Shown in pieces: positions 1 through 7,140 of a DNA stretch of 11,677 bases. Numbering within the stretch: the stretch's first letter is position 1; every line of letters starts with the position of its first letter. Origin of the DNA: Microcaldota archaeon (lineage in GTDB: Archaea > Micrarchaeota > Micrarchaeia > Micrarchaeales > CABMGC01); the NCBI GenBank assembly GCA_021851985.1, contig JAJZOS010000017.1, positions 1 to 11,677 on the forward strand. The letters run 5' to 3'. The notes under the pieces are model-generated. The model worked only from the letters and a program-made list of their open reading frames with translations, had not been told where the DNA came from and ran no database searches. Both the position numbers and the translations under genes were made by a program.

Positions 1-1008
1 ATGGATAGGCTTTCTGTGCTTACCTTTACGTGTAATGATCAGAAACTTGCAAAGGAGCTTATAAAGGATGTTGCTGAAATTGCTGATGAAATAGTGATAA
101 TGGATTCCAGTGATGTTAAAATAGATAAGAAATATTTTCCTTATAAAGAAAAGATAAAAATCTTTCACAATAAAAGATTGGGCTATCCTGAACCATTCAA
201 GTTATATGGTATAAGCAAATGTATGGGTAACTGGATACTTGTAATATATACTGATGAACGTTTAAGCAGTGGGCTAAAAAGGGATATTAAAAAAATAATG
301 AAGTCTAGAAAGGATACCCTAGTTATTTCAATAAAAAGGTATGACGATTGGACCTCAAAAGGACTTGGTAGCCATTATAGCTGGCAGAATGTATTGTTTC
401 AAAATAGATTAGACAAATTAAATGGAGTAAAGGGAAATATACATGAAATAGCAGAGCCTAAAGATAAAAATAACAGTGTGAAGATCCTTTCTAATAAGGA
501 TTATTACATAATACATTTGCGTAAGGAAGAGGAGCTTCATCTCAATTATAGTGAATTAAACCAGCTTCTTAGAATTTCTTATGGAGATATGCCTAGAAAA
601 TTCAGGAATTCCGGAGTATTTTTTGGAAATCCTGTTGCATTAGGTTTACTAGACATATATTTGAAAGGCAAAAATCCTAATGATGAATTGAGCTATGTGG
701 GATATTGGATATATTTCTTACTATTTCATATTAAACAAGCAATAGATGCTAAAAATATTGATCGAATAACAAGAAATTTTCCACAAAGAATGGAAGAGAT
801 AAGGAGATATCTTTCTGAATCAAACAGTAAAATCATGTTTAAGGCGATAAAAGAAGCAGAGGATATTGGTGTGGCCTATTATTTGAAATTGAATACGAAA
901 AAGGGTATGCAAAAACTTTCTTCTTATAAAGAAAACGGGATAAAATTACTTTTCAAACTGATACTTGACGAGTATGCAAGGAAACATAGAATCAGAAAGG
1001 TAGATTAG
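1..1008 (+). CDS. GT2-like glycosyltransferase (WaaE/KdtX type)
   Basis: Probable cytoplasmic GT-A fold glycosyltransferase of 335 aa that adds a sugar during surface glycan assembly. The N-terminus begins directly with the first beta strand (LSVLTFTCND). A nucleotide-contact region follows around residues 30-40 (IVIMDSSD), then the typical stretch KLYGISKCMGNWIL before the metal-site strand. Where relatives carry LDADER, this protein has IYTDERLS (residues 82-89), so the first acidic residue is lost while D85 and E86 remain. The C-terminal half is helical and charged, with a short hydrophobic patch near residues 232-246 (VGYWIYFLLFHIK). The ATG is the first base of the window, so upstream signals cannot be seen and a slightly longer protein is possible. 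The stop overlaps the next gene start by one base (TAGTG), indicating one operon. Family is fairly secure; donor and acceptor are unknown. Confidence 0.72.
   Translation: MDRLSVLTFTCNDQKLAKELIKDVAEIADEIVIMDSSDVKIDKKYFPYKEKIKIFHNKRLGYPEPFKLYGISKCMGNWILVIYTDERLSSGLKRDIKKIMKSRKDTLVISIKRYDDWTSKGLGSHYSWQNVLFQNRLDKLNGVKGNIHEIAEPKDKNNSVKILSNKDYYIIHLRKEEELHLNYSELNQLLRISYGDMPRKFRNSGVFFGNPVALGLLDIYLKGKNPNDELSYVGYWIYFLLFHIKQAIDAKNIDRITRNFPQRMEEIRRYLSESNSKIMFKAIKEAEDIGVAYYLKLNTKKGMQKLSSYKENGIKLLFKLILDEYARKHRIRKVD
997..1003 (+). promoter_or_regulatory. Ribosome binding site for GTG-start GT4 gene
   Basis: AAGGTAG lies 4 bases before the GTG at 1008, inside the end of the preceding gene. It supports that GTG as the start. 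The same AAGGTAGATTA string precedes the proposed CTG start at 9880. Confidence 0.5.
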
Positions 1009-2057
1009 TGATAGCTTTGATAAAAGTGGGACTTTTAGGTTTAGCAGAAGATTATGACAAGAGTAAAGGGCAGGGCATACAAAGGTATATGCATGAAGTT
1101 TATTTCAGGATGAAATTGAATAGAAAGAATATACAAATAGAAAAGACAGGAAATTCACACATAGTTCCGGTAATAGGCGCAGGATTATCCTTTCTTTTAG
1201 GAAACATGGCGTTTGATTTTGGCAATTATGACATAATTCACAACATGGACCAGAAACCACTTCTTCCGCTTAGAAAAGACAATGCTATATTAGTAACTAC
1301 TGTGCATGACTTCCAGCCACTTCTTGCCCCATATCTGAACGATATCGGTCCAAAGGAGAGGCTGTGGCAGGCGATCATAAACTATGGGATGTGGAAATCT
1401 CTGGAATCGGACTATCTAATAGCTAGGTCGACCCTAACTAAAGCAGATGCAATAAAGTTAGGTTATGACAGAAGCAAAATAACGATTATAAGCGATGGGG
1501 TAGATGAAAGGTATTTTTCCAGATCACGAAGGATGAAAAGAAAGGATTTTGTGGTTGGATATTTGGGAGCATTCAGAAAGAGGAAGAATATTGGTTTTGC
1601 AATAAATTCATTCAGGCACATAAATACGAAAAACATAACGTTTGAGATTTACGGCAAGGAAGAATTTGAATATAAAAAAGTAATTTCTGCATCAACAAAG
1701 GATGGCAGGATAAAATACATGGGCTTTGCACCAGAAAACAAAATAGTGCAGATATACGACAGTTTCGACGCGTTCGTATTCCCAAGCCTTTATGAAGGGT
1801 TTGGCATACCCATTATAGAGGCGCAGGCGAGAGGTCTTCCTGTAATAATTTGCAAGCATGGAAAAATACCCAAAGAAGTAAGAAAGTACTGCTTCGAAGC
1901 TGATGATGAAGAACACATGGCGCGGATAATAGAAAGCTTAAAGGAAAACGGATACAACGAAAGGATAAGGAAGAAGGCCACAGAATATGCGAGGAGCTTC
2001 ACATGGGCAAGAGAATCAACTGAAACTCTAAAGCTTTATAAAATCATTATGGGATAA
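1008..2057 (+). CDS. GT4 family glycosyltransferase, paralogue A
   Basis: GT-B fold retaining glycosyltransferase of 349 aa, expected at the cytoplasmic membrane face where it transfers a nucleotide-sugar to a growing glycan. The N-terminal acceptor domain starts with KVGLLG and contains TVHDFQPLL. The C-terminal donor domain opens with VVGYLGAFRKRKN (residues 182-194) and carries the EX7E signature at E263 and E271 in YEGFGIPIIE. The start is GTG at 1008, overlapping the previous stop by one base and preceded by AAGGTAG. Its last 113 residues align without gaps to the enzyme at 6043-7086 with 84 identities (about 74%), while the N-terminal parts are only roughly one-third identical. Base composition also rises: 15 of 60 G+C at 1081-1140 against 25 of 60 at 1921-1980. 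The sugar transferred cannot be told from sequence. Confidence 0.88.
   Translation: MIALIKVGLLGLAEDYDKSKGQGIQRYMHEVYFRMKLNRKNIQIEKTGNSHIVPVIGAGLSFLLGNMAFDFGNYDIIHNMDQKPLLPLRKDNAILVTTVHDFQPLLAPYLNDIGPKERLWQAIINYGMWKSLESDYLIARSTLTKADAIKLGYDRSKITIISDGVDERYFSRSRRMKRKDFVVGYLGAFRKRKNIGFAINSFRHINTKNITFEIYGKEEFEYKKVISASTKDGRIKYMGFAPENKIVQIYDSFDAFVFPSLYEGFGIPIIEAQARGLPVIICKHGKIPKEVRKYCFEADDEEHMARIIESLKENGYNERIRKKATEYARSFTWARESTETLKLYKIIMG
1716..2054 (+). repeat. Shared GT4 donor-domain module, copy 1
   Basis: This is the 113-codon C-terminal segment (from YMGFAPENKI to the codon before the stop) that is repeated at 6745-7083. Between the copies 84 of 113 residues match with no gaps, rising to 80 of 97 before the last 16 residues. 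Many stretches are also near-identical at the DNA level, for example around ATAATAGAAAGCTTAAAGG. The sequences upstream of the module differ strongly. Confidence 0.8.
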
Positions 2058-2167
2058 AATAGTTGTAATATAGAAGCCCGAAAGTCAAAGAATATATCTG
2101 AAGCTACTTAATCTCTAAAATTCAAATTGGTATAAACACAATATAATGTTAACAAAGCTGTATAATA

Positions 2168-2698
2168 ATGTGCAATCGTAATGATTACAAAAACTATTTA
2201 TTTTCAAATCATAGAAAAGAAATGATAGCTAGTGAACTTGACGCTTGGCACAAACAATATCTACCAATATCTTCAAAAGGTACTATTCTGGATGTTGGTG
2301 CAGGAGAAGGTGAAACTATGTTATTCTATCTCCTTCATGGAGCTAAAAGGATAATTTGTATAGAAGCTGACAGAAATAAAGTCAACATATTGCGTAAGAA
2401 CGCCAAACTTGCAGAGAAAAAATTTGATGCTCAAATCGATATTATAGAAGCATGGCTTGATAACATAAAGATAGATATAGATGGTGGGGAAGAAAACATG
2501 GTAATGGAAAAGCATTTTGTAGGATATTGGAAGGAAGTGGGGCATTCTCAAGGTTTTCCTGCCGCTGCAAAAGTCTATAAACTTAAAAAGATAAAGTGGC
2601 TTGATAATCTGCTTTTAGCTAAGGAACTATTCATAATAAAATTTACACAACCAAAAGAAGTATATGAAAAAGAGAGGACAAAAGGAAGAAGGAATTAA
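2168..2698 (+). CDS. Short FkbM-like SAM-dependent methyltransferase
   Basis: Predicted class I methyltransferase of 176 aa, possibly O-methylating a sugar of the glycan made by the surrounding genes. The SAM-binding motif I is ILDVGAGEGETMLFYL (residues 40-55), and the acidic residue ending strand 2 is E66 in IICIEAD. KIDIDGGEENMV (residues 101-112) resembles the KIDVEGAE motif of FkbM methyltransferases. The spacing is odd: FkbM proteins usually have several more secondary-structure elements between the E/D of strand 2 and this motif, and are usually well over 200 residues long. This may be a compact subfamily or a product of internal deletion. The basic C-terminus ends KERTKGRRN. The gene follows a 110-base gap, so it may have its own promoter, and is followed 29 bases later by a GT4 gene. 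Methyltransferase fold is likely; the substrate is inferred only from context. Confidence 0.68.
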   Translation: MCNRNDYKNYLFSNHRKEMIASELDAWHKQYLPISSKGTILDVGAGEGETMLFYLLHGAKRIICIEADRNKVNILRKNAKLAEKKFDAQIDIIEAWLDNIKIDIDGGEENMVMEKHFVGYWKEVGHSQGFPAAAKVYKLKKIKWLDNLLLAKELFIIKFTQPKEVYEKERTKGRRN

Positions 2699-2727
2699 TA
2701 AACAAATTAACTATCATCCCATTAAAA

Positions 2728-3897
2728 ATGGTAATCATGAGTCAAAATAAAAAGAAAATTAAATTGGCAATATTTACTGGCAGCGATATGCGTACCTTTG
2801 GAGGAGGCGAGAAATACGTAGTTGAGTTGGTTAATCGTTTGAAGAGTTTCGAAATAGTAATATTTTCATATAACGGAAAGCCCCCTTTTAGGCAAACATA
2901 TGCCCAAATTAAAAAAATATGTAAAACTAAAATTGCATATTATAACGCATTTGAGCTACCACTGATCAAAGAGCGCTTCATGTTTACATTAAGTGGAATT
3001 AAAGCATTAAATGAACTTCAAAAATTTGATGTTGTTTACTGCTTAGATAACAGTTTCTTTACAAACCTTCTATTGTATATTGCCAGTAGAAAATACAAAT
3101 TCAAATATATACTGGGAATACACGATGCAAATATACTTAAGGACAAACCAATAATTCCTTCTTCTGCAAGGAGAATGCTCCTCAAAATTTACGCTCCTAT
3201 AAGGAATTTTGGAATAATGCATGCGCCAAATATAAGGGTAGTAAATGAAGCTGACGGCGAAAAATTGCGCAATATGGGTTACAAAGGGCAAATATATAAA
3301 ATAACTGATTTTGTAAATGTTGGTAGAACAAAAGTACGTATTAACAAAAACCGATTTATAGTTCTTTTTGTAGGCAGATTAAGTATAGAGCATAAAGGGG
3401 TAGATTTTCTCATAGAAATAATAAATAAAGTATTGAAATTGAATAGTAACATATTTTTTGATATAGTGGGATCTGGAGACAACGGCGAAAAAATCGTAAT
3501 GAATCTTGTCAAAAAAAACCCGAATAACGTAAAATGGCTTGGATTTATCAATGAAAAAATGTTATCCAAAGAATATGCCAAAGCCAACCTGCTTTTATTT
3601 CCTTCAAGGTTTGAAAGTTTCGGATTGAGCCTTGCAGAAGGACAAGCATACGGCCTTCCTGCAGTAGCTTTTAATGTCAGGGGTCCAAATGTTATAATAA
3701 AAAATAACTTGCAAGGTGCTCTGATAGAGCCATTTCATGTAAATTTAATGGTTTCTGAAGTAATCAAATACTATAAGCTTTGGAAAAATAATAAAAAAGA
3801 TTATTTCAGGATTAAACAATCAATATCTAAAATAATAACAAGAAGATTTGGACAGGATACAATAATGCCTAAAATAATAAACATGTTTACTACTTGA
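2728..3897 (+). CDS. GT4 family glycosyltransferase
   Basis: GT-B fold glycosyltransferase of 389 aa. The N-terminal domain has the glycine-rich entry typical of GT4 enzymes, FGGGEKYVVELVNRL. The donor domain begins with IVLFVGRLSIEHKGVDFL; R217 and K223 are the expected diphosphate-contacting basic residues, and the EX7E signature is E296 and E304 in FESFGLSLAE. It is not closely related to the two paralogues at 1008-2057 and 6043-7086, so it probably adds a different sugar. The ATG at 2728 gives MVIMSQNKKK; an in-frame ATG at 2737 (MSQNKKKIKLAIF) is equally good, since neither has a strong ribosome binding site. The gene is strikingly AT-rich with many A-runs, like its neighbours in the glycan block. 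Family assignment is secure; substrate is unknown. Confidence 0.87.
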   Translation: MVIMSQNKKKIKLAIFTGSDMRTFGGGEKYVVELVNRLKSFEIVIFSYNGKPPFRQTYAQIKKICKTKIAYYNAFELPLIKERFMFTLSGIKALNELQKFDVVYCLDNSFFTNLLLYIASRKYKFKYILGIHDANILKDKPIIPSSARRMLLKIYAPIRNFGIMHAPNIRVVNEADGEKLRNMGYKGQIYKITDFVNVGRTKVRINKNRFIVLFVGRLSIEHKGVDFLIEIINKVLKLNSNIFFDIVGSGDNGEKIVMNLVKKNPNNVKWLGFINEKMLSKEYAKANLLLFPSRFESFGLSLAEGQAYGLPAVAFNVRGPNVIIKNNLQGALIEPFHVNLMVSEVIKYYKLWKNNKKDYFRIKQSISKIITRRFGQDTIMPKIINMFTT

Positions 3898-3955
3898 AGT
3901 TGTAGTAAATATATGTTGTCAATATTAAATATTTTAGATAGGGGTCGGATTAACA

Positions 3956-5503
3956 ATGAAAAACAGTATTGGCATTGGATTAAAGACAGTAAATGTGGCT
4001 AGCTACATACTGTTTGGAAGAATACTCACTTTCGCAATGATCGGAATTGCACTTATTCTTGTAACCAGAATTCTTGGGCCTACACAATACGGAATATATA
4101 CGCTTGCAGTCGCATTTGCAGGAATATTTGGCTCTATAGGATATTTTGGAGTTGGGACTGCTTTAAACAAGTTCATAGCAGAATACAAGGAAAAAAAAGA
4201 CAAGGACGAAATAAGCACAATATTCTCAAACGCGCTGTTTTTAGTGATAATAACTGGCGTGATCCTTACTGCAATCTCATTCTTCTTAAGCAACTTTATT
4301 TCCGGATATATATTCCATACCTCTTCAATGTCATATGTGATTAAGGCAGTGTCATTTTGGATAATAACCGCAATGCTGTTCGGAACTGTCTATGATTCTC
4401 TTCTTGGATTTGGTAATGGCAGAAACGTTGCCATTGCAGCAAGCGTACAGGCATTCTTCCAGGCAGGTATAAGCATTGCGTTTGCATTGATGGGGTTCGG
4501 TGCTCTTGCTCCTATATTTGGGCTTGTATTTGGGTACTTCATAGGATTTGCAATAGGCATTACACTGATGTTCAGATACAACAAGCTGCATTTAACTATG
4601 CCTTCACTAATGCATATCAAGAGGCTTGTAGGTTTTTCTCTTCCGCTTGCGACTGCCAACATATTCGGCGGTTTGATAGGGAGCTTTGGATTGGTGCTTC
4701 TCGGGTATTTTACAGTCCCTGCAGTATTGGGAAATATAGGGATTGCATCCAGGACAAGTTCATTGCTGAGCATAGTGTTCGATTCAATAAGCTTTGCAAT
4801 CCTTCCCACTTTTTCTGCTGTCACTTCAAACCTTAAACTCAAAAAACAAATAGGAAGGCTGTACGGATACACTGTATATTTGGCAATACTTTTTGTATCA
4901 CCGCTGCTTTTCTATATTGCAATATTCTCTCTTCCATTCTCATATACCCTATTCGGTGGCAGTTATAGCTCTGCGCCCCTGTACATGTCGGTATTGAGTA
5001 TAGGGCTGCTCATAGGGATAGCGGGATCGTATGCAAATACTGTGCTTATAAGTTCTGGACACGTGAAGCTTTCACTTAAATACAATTCCATAGCCTACAT
5101 CATAATGCTCATTCTATTTTTAATTTTAATCCCTATATTCGGTGGTCTAGCATACGTTCTGATAAGTTTTCTTATCGCTCCTATACTTTTAGATATCATA
5201 ATTATAAGAGGCATTTTAAGGTTAATGAAGGTGAACTTCAGAAGCAGAAAACTTTTTAGAATAATGATAGCAAATATAACAGTTTCAATAATCCTTTTTC
5301 CACTTTACTTTGCATTCAACGGAATAATTCTATTGGCTCTGGCTGCCATGGGATTTTGTATCCTTTATCCAATATTTGTAGTAATTGCAGGTGGCGTAGA
5401 CGTAGGGGATATTAATACTATAAAAGACATTTCAAATGGAGTACCTATTGCAGGAAGGATAGTCCAGATATTTGTAGACTATGCAAAAATGGCGATTAGA
5501 TGA
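3956..5503 (+). CDS. Wzx/RfbX-type polysaccharide flippase (MOP superfamily)
   Basis: Polytopic membrane protein of 515 aa, predicted to flip lipid-linked glycans from the cytoplasmic to the outer face of the membrane. It has about 14 hydrophobic segments, beginning around residues 14-36 and ending near 475, followed by a short soluble tail. The family hallmark at the start of the second helix is present: TRILGPTQYGIYTLAVAF, then GYFGVGTALNKFIAEYKEKKD, resembling the Wzx/O-antigen transporter N-terminus. A GGGGT ribosome-binding-like stretch at 3941-3945 lies 10 bases before the ATG. The stop codon overlaps the next start as ATGA, indicating translational coupling to the dephospho-CoA kinase gene. 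Neighbouring glycosyltransferases supply the obvious cargo. Relatives include MATE-like exporters, but sequence and context favour the polysaccharide branch. Confidence 0.88.
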   Translation: MKNSIGIGLKTVNVASYILFGRILTFAMIGIALILVTRILGPTQYGIYTLAVAFAGIFGSIGYFGVGTALNKFIAEYKEKKDKDEISTIFSNALFLVIITGVILTAISFFLSNFISGYIFHTSSMSYVIKAVSFWIITAMLFGTVYDSLLGFGNGRNVAIAASVQAFFQAGISIAFALMGFGALAPIFGLVFGYFIGFAIGITLMFRYNKLHLTMPSLMHIKRLVGFSLPLATANIFGGLIGSFGLVLLGYFTVPAVLGNIGIASRTSSLLSIVFDSISFAILPTFSAVTSNLKLKKQIGRLYGYTVYLAILFVSPLLFYIAIFSLPFSYTLFGGSYSSAPLYMSVLSIGLLIGIAGSYANTVLISSGHVKLSLKYNSIAYIIMLILFLILIPIFGGLAYVLISFLIAPILLDIIIIRGILRLMKVNFRSRKLFRIMIANITVSIILFPLYFAFNGIILLALAAMGFCILYPIFVVIAGGVDVGDINTIKDISNGVPIAGRIVQIFVDYAKMAIR

Positions 5504-6015
5504 AATTCAGCTTCTCTAAAAATATATTCGTGAATAAAAAGTTAAGGGAAGAGCTTTCCAAGCCTTTCGGCAAACTTATGAATACTGAAAAGTTAATAAA
5601 ATATATAAAGAACTATGAAACAGTATACGCAATAGGTGATGTTACTCTTTCTGAATTATTAAAACAAGGTCGCATTCCAAAAGTAGGTATTTTTGATTAT
5701 AGAACCGAGAGGGACGCAGTGCAATTTCCAATAATCAGGGAAACGTATAAAAATCCTCTATGTGTAAAAAACAGACGCGGAGAACTCAGCACCGGGCTCT
5801 GGCAAGCAGTTGAAATTGCATCTAAGTCTAAGAAGCCTGTTGGAATTAGGGTATACGGTGAGGAGGATCTTGCTTCACTGGCCTGCATCTATTTTGCAAA
5901 AAATGGGGATATTGTTGTTTATGGTATGCGTGGAATGGGAATGTCGGTAATAAAAATAAATAAAAAAATAAAGGATTATATTGTAAGAGTACTCAAAATC
6001 ATGTCAATTTCATGA
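5500..6015 (+). CDS. GTP-dependent dephospho-CoA kinase (DUF359 family)
   Basis: Archaeal enzyme, 171 aa, that phosphorylates dephospho-CoA with GTP in the last step of coenzyme A synthesis; it is unrelated to bacterial CoaE. Conserved blocks appear in family order: AIGDVTLSELL (GDV at 46-48), KVGIFDYRTERD (D66, R68, R71), VKNRRGELS (residues 89-97), IRVYGEEDLASL (GEED at 120-123) and GDIVVYGMRGMGMSVI. Length matches the family. One departure is NRRG where most members have NPxG. The ATG overlaps the flippase stop by 4 bases, so it is probably translated with the flippase, an unusual place for a cofactor gene: in many euryarchaea the DUF359 gene sits beside spt4 and ribosomal protein S24e. 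Twenty-seven bases separate it from the ATG of the next gene. Identification is firm; activity is inferred from the family. Confidence 0.88.
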   Translation: MKFSFSKNIFVNKKLREELSKPFGKLMNTEKLIKYIKNYETVYAIGDVTLSELLKQGRIPKVGIFDYRTERDAVQFPIIRETYKNPLCVKNRRGELSTGLWQAVEIASKSKKPVGIRVYGEEDLASLACIYFAKNGDIVVYGMRGMGMSVIKINKKIKDYIVRVLKIMSIS

Positions 6016-6032
6016 AATTCCCATATTTAATA

Positions 6033-6037
6033 GGTGG
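6033..6037 (+). promoter_or_regulatory. Ribosome binding site deciding the ATG at 6043
   Basis: GGTGG lies 5 bases before ATG 6043 and matches the archaeal anti-Shine-Dalgarno sequence. It overlaps the alternative upstream GTG at 6034, so that GTG is unlikely to be the start. Confidence 0.6.
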
Positions 6038-6042
6038 TTCAA

Positions 6043-7086
6043 ATGCGCATTGGAATATTGGGCTCATACGGGGAGTTCAATAAGTTCTCTGGAGAAGGAG
6101 TTAAGAGATATTCATATGAGCTATATAATAATCTGAATAATAAATCAATAAATAAAATTGCAAATATAATAAAATTAGAAACTAATTTGCCATTAGGAAT
6201 CATACCATCATTTTTAATAGAAAATAGTTTTAGGAAATTCTCTGATTTTGATATAATACATAGTACTGGTCAGCGCATTTTTTTTCCACTAAATAAGGGG
6301 AAATGCAAGATTATGGTTACTGCCCATGACTTCAGGCCATTATTAGATCCGATTTGGCGCATTGAAGTGGGAAATGGCATTAAAAATAAAATATATTCAG
6401 AGTTGGGTGTAATGGGCATGCATCAATCTTTAAAATTTGATTATATATCTGCAGATTCTATGCAAACTAAGGATGAAGCAGTACGTTTGGGGTTTAATAG
6501 AAATAATATTTCAGTAGTTAATCTCGGTGTTGATAGGAGATATTTTTCCAGGGCTTCTAAACATATAAAGAAACAAAAATTTGTAGTGGGCTATGTTGGT
6601 TCATTTGCAATACATAAAAATGTAAAATTCTTAGTAAACTCGGTAAAACATATGAATAAAAACATCATTTTTAACTTATGGGGAAATAAAAATCAGGAAT
6701 TCAACAATTTGAATAAGCTTTCTTTAAAGTACCAAAATATAAAGTTCATGGGCTTTGCGCCAGAAAACAAAATAGTACAGATATACGATAGTTTCGATGT
6801 ATTTGTGTTTCCAAGTCTTTATGAGGGATTCGGCCTGCCTATCCTTGAAGCACAGGCAAGAGGTCTTCCTGTCATAATTTATAAGAGAGGCAGGATTTCC
6901 AATGAGGTAAGAAAGTATTGCTTCGAAGCAGAGGATGAAGCCCACATGGCGCAGATAATAGAAAGCTTAAAGGAGAACGGATATAACAAAAAGCTGAAAA
7001 GGAAGGCCACAGAATACGCGAGGAGCTTCACATGGGAGAAGTGTGCAAAGGAAACATTGCAAATATATCAAAAATTGATTAGATAA
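6043..7086 (+). CDS. GT4 family glycosyltransferase, paralogue B
   Basis: GT-B fold glycosyltransferase of 347 aa, paralogous to the product of 1008-2057. The start at ATG 6043 (MRIGILG) is chosen because GGTGG sits 5 bases upstream and the protein then begins with the first Rossmann strand; a GTG at 6034 would add three residues. The N-terminal domain contains TAHDFRPLL; the donor domain starts with FVVGYVGSFAIHKN and carries EX7E at E261 and E269 (YEGFGLPILE). Residues 235-347 match paralogue A at 84 of 113 positions, while the acceptor half is highly diverged. Composition jumps within the gene: 7 of 60 G+C at 6121-6180 against 25 of 60 at 6961-7020. This suggests both enzymes use the same nucleotide-sugar on different acceptors, though that is inference. 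Confidence 0.88.
   Translation: MRIGILGSYGEFNKFSGEGVKRYSYELYNNLNNKSINKIANIIKLETNLPLGIIPSFLIENSFRKFSDFDIIHSTGQRIFFPLNKGKCKIMVTAHDFRPLLDPIWRIEVGNGIKNKIYSELGVMGMHQSLKFDYISADSMQTKDEAVRLGFNRNNISVVNLGVDRRYFSRASKHIKKQKFVVGYVGSFAIHKNVKFLVNSVKHMNKNIIFNLWGNKNQEFNNLNKLSLKYQNIKFMGFAPENKIVQIYDSFDVFVFPSLYEGFGLPILEAQARGLPVIIYKRGRISNEVRKYCFEAEDEAHMAQIIESLKENGYNKKLKRKATEYARSFTWEKCAKETLQIYQKLIR
6745..7083 (+). repeat. Shared GT4 donor-domain module, copy 2
   Basis: Second copy of the 113-codon C-terminal module at 1716-2054, in direct orientation about 5 kb away. The similarity begins abruptly near the codons for KFMGFAPEN and is highest through SFTW, then fades over the last 16 codons. Confidence 0.8.
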
Positions 7087-7140
7087 TGTTCAAAATAAGA
7101 AATATTATTAAGTTAAGCATCTAATTTCGAGTAGATATAT

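Noticed and set aside
2058..2167. Possible small RNA or regulatory element in the 110-base gap
   Set aside because: The stretch is AT-rich with no convincing hairpin or start context. TATAAACA at 2131-2138 could be a weak promoter but is not distinctive enough to list.
4390..4872. Open minus-strand reading frame of 160 codons
   Set aside because: It is antisense to the flippase, and its composition mirrors the flippase hydrophobic codons.
6034..6036. GTG 6034 as start of GT4 paralogue B
   Set aside because: This GTG is part of the GGTGG ribosome binding site for ATG 6043, which begins the protein at its first core strand.
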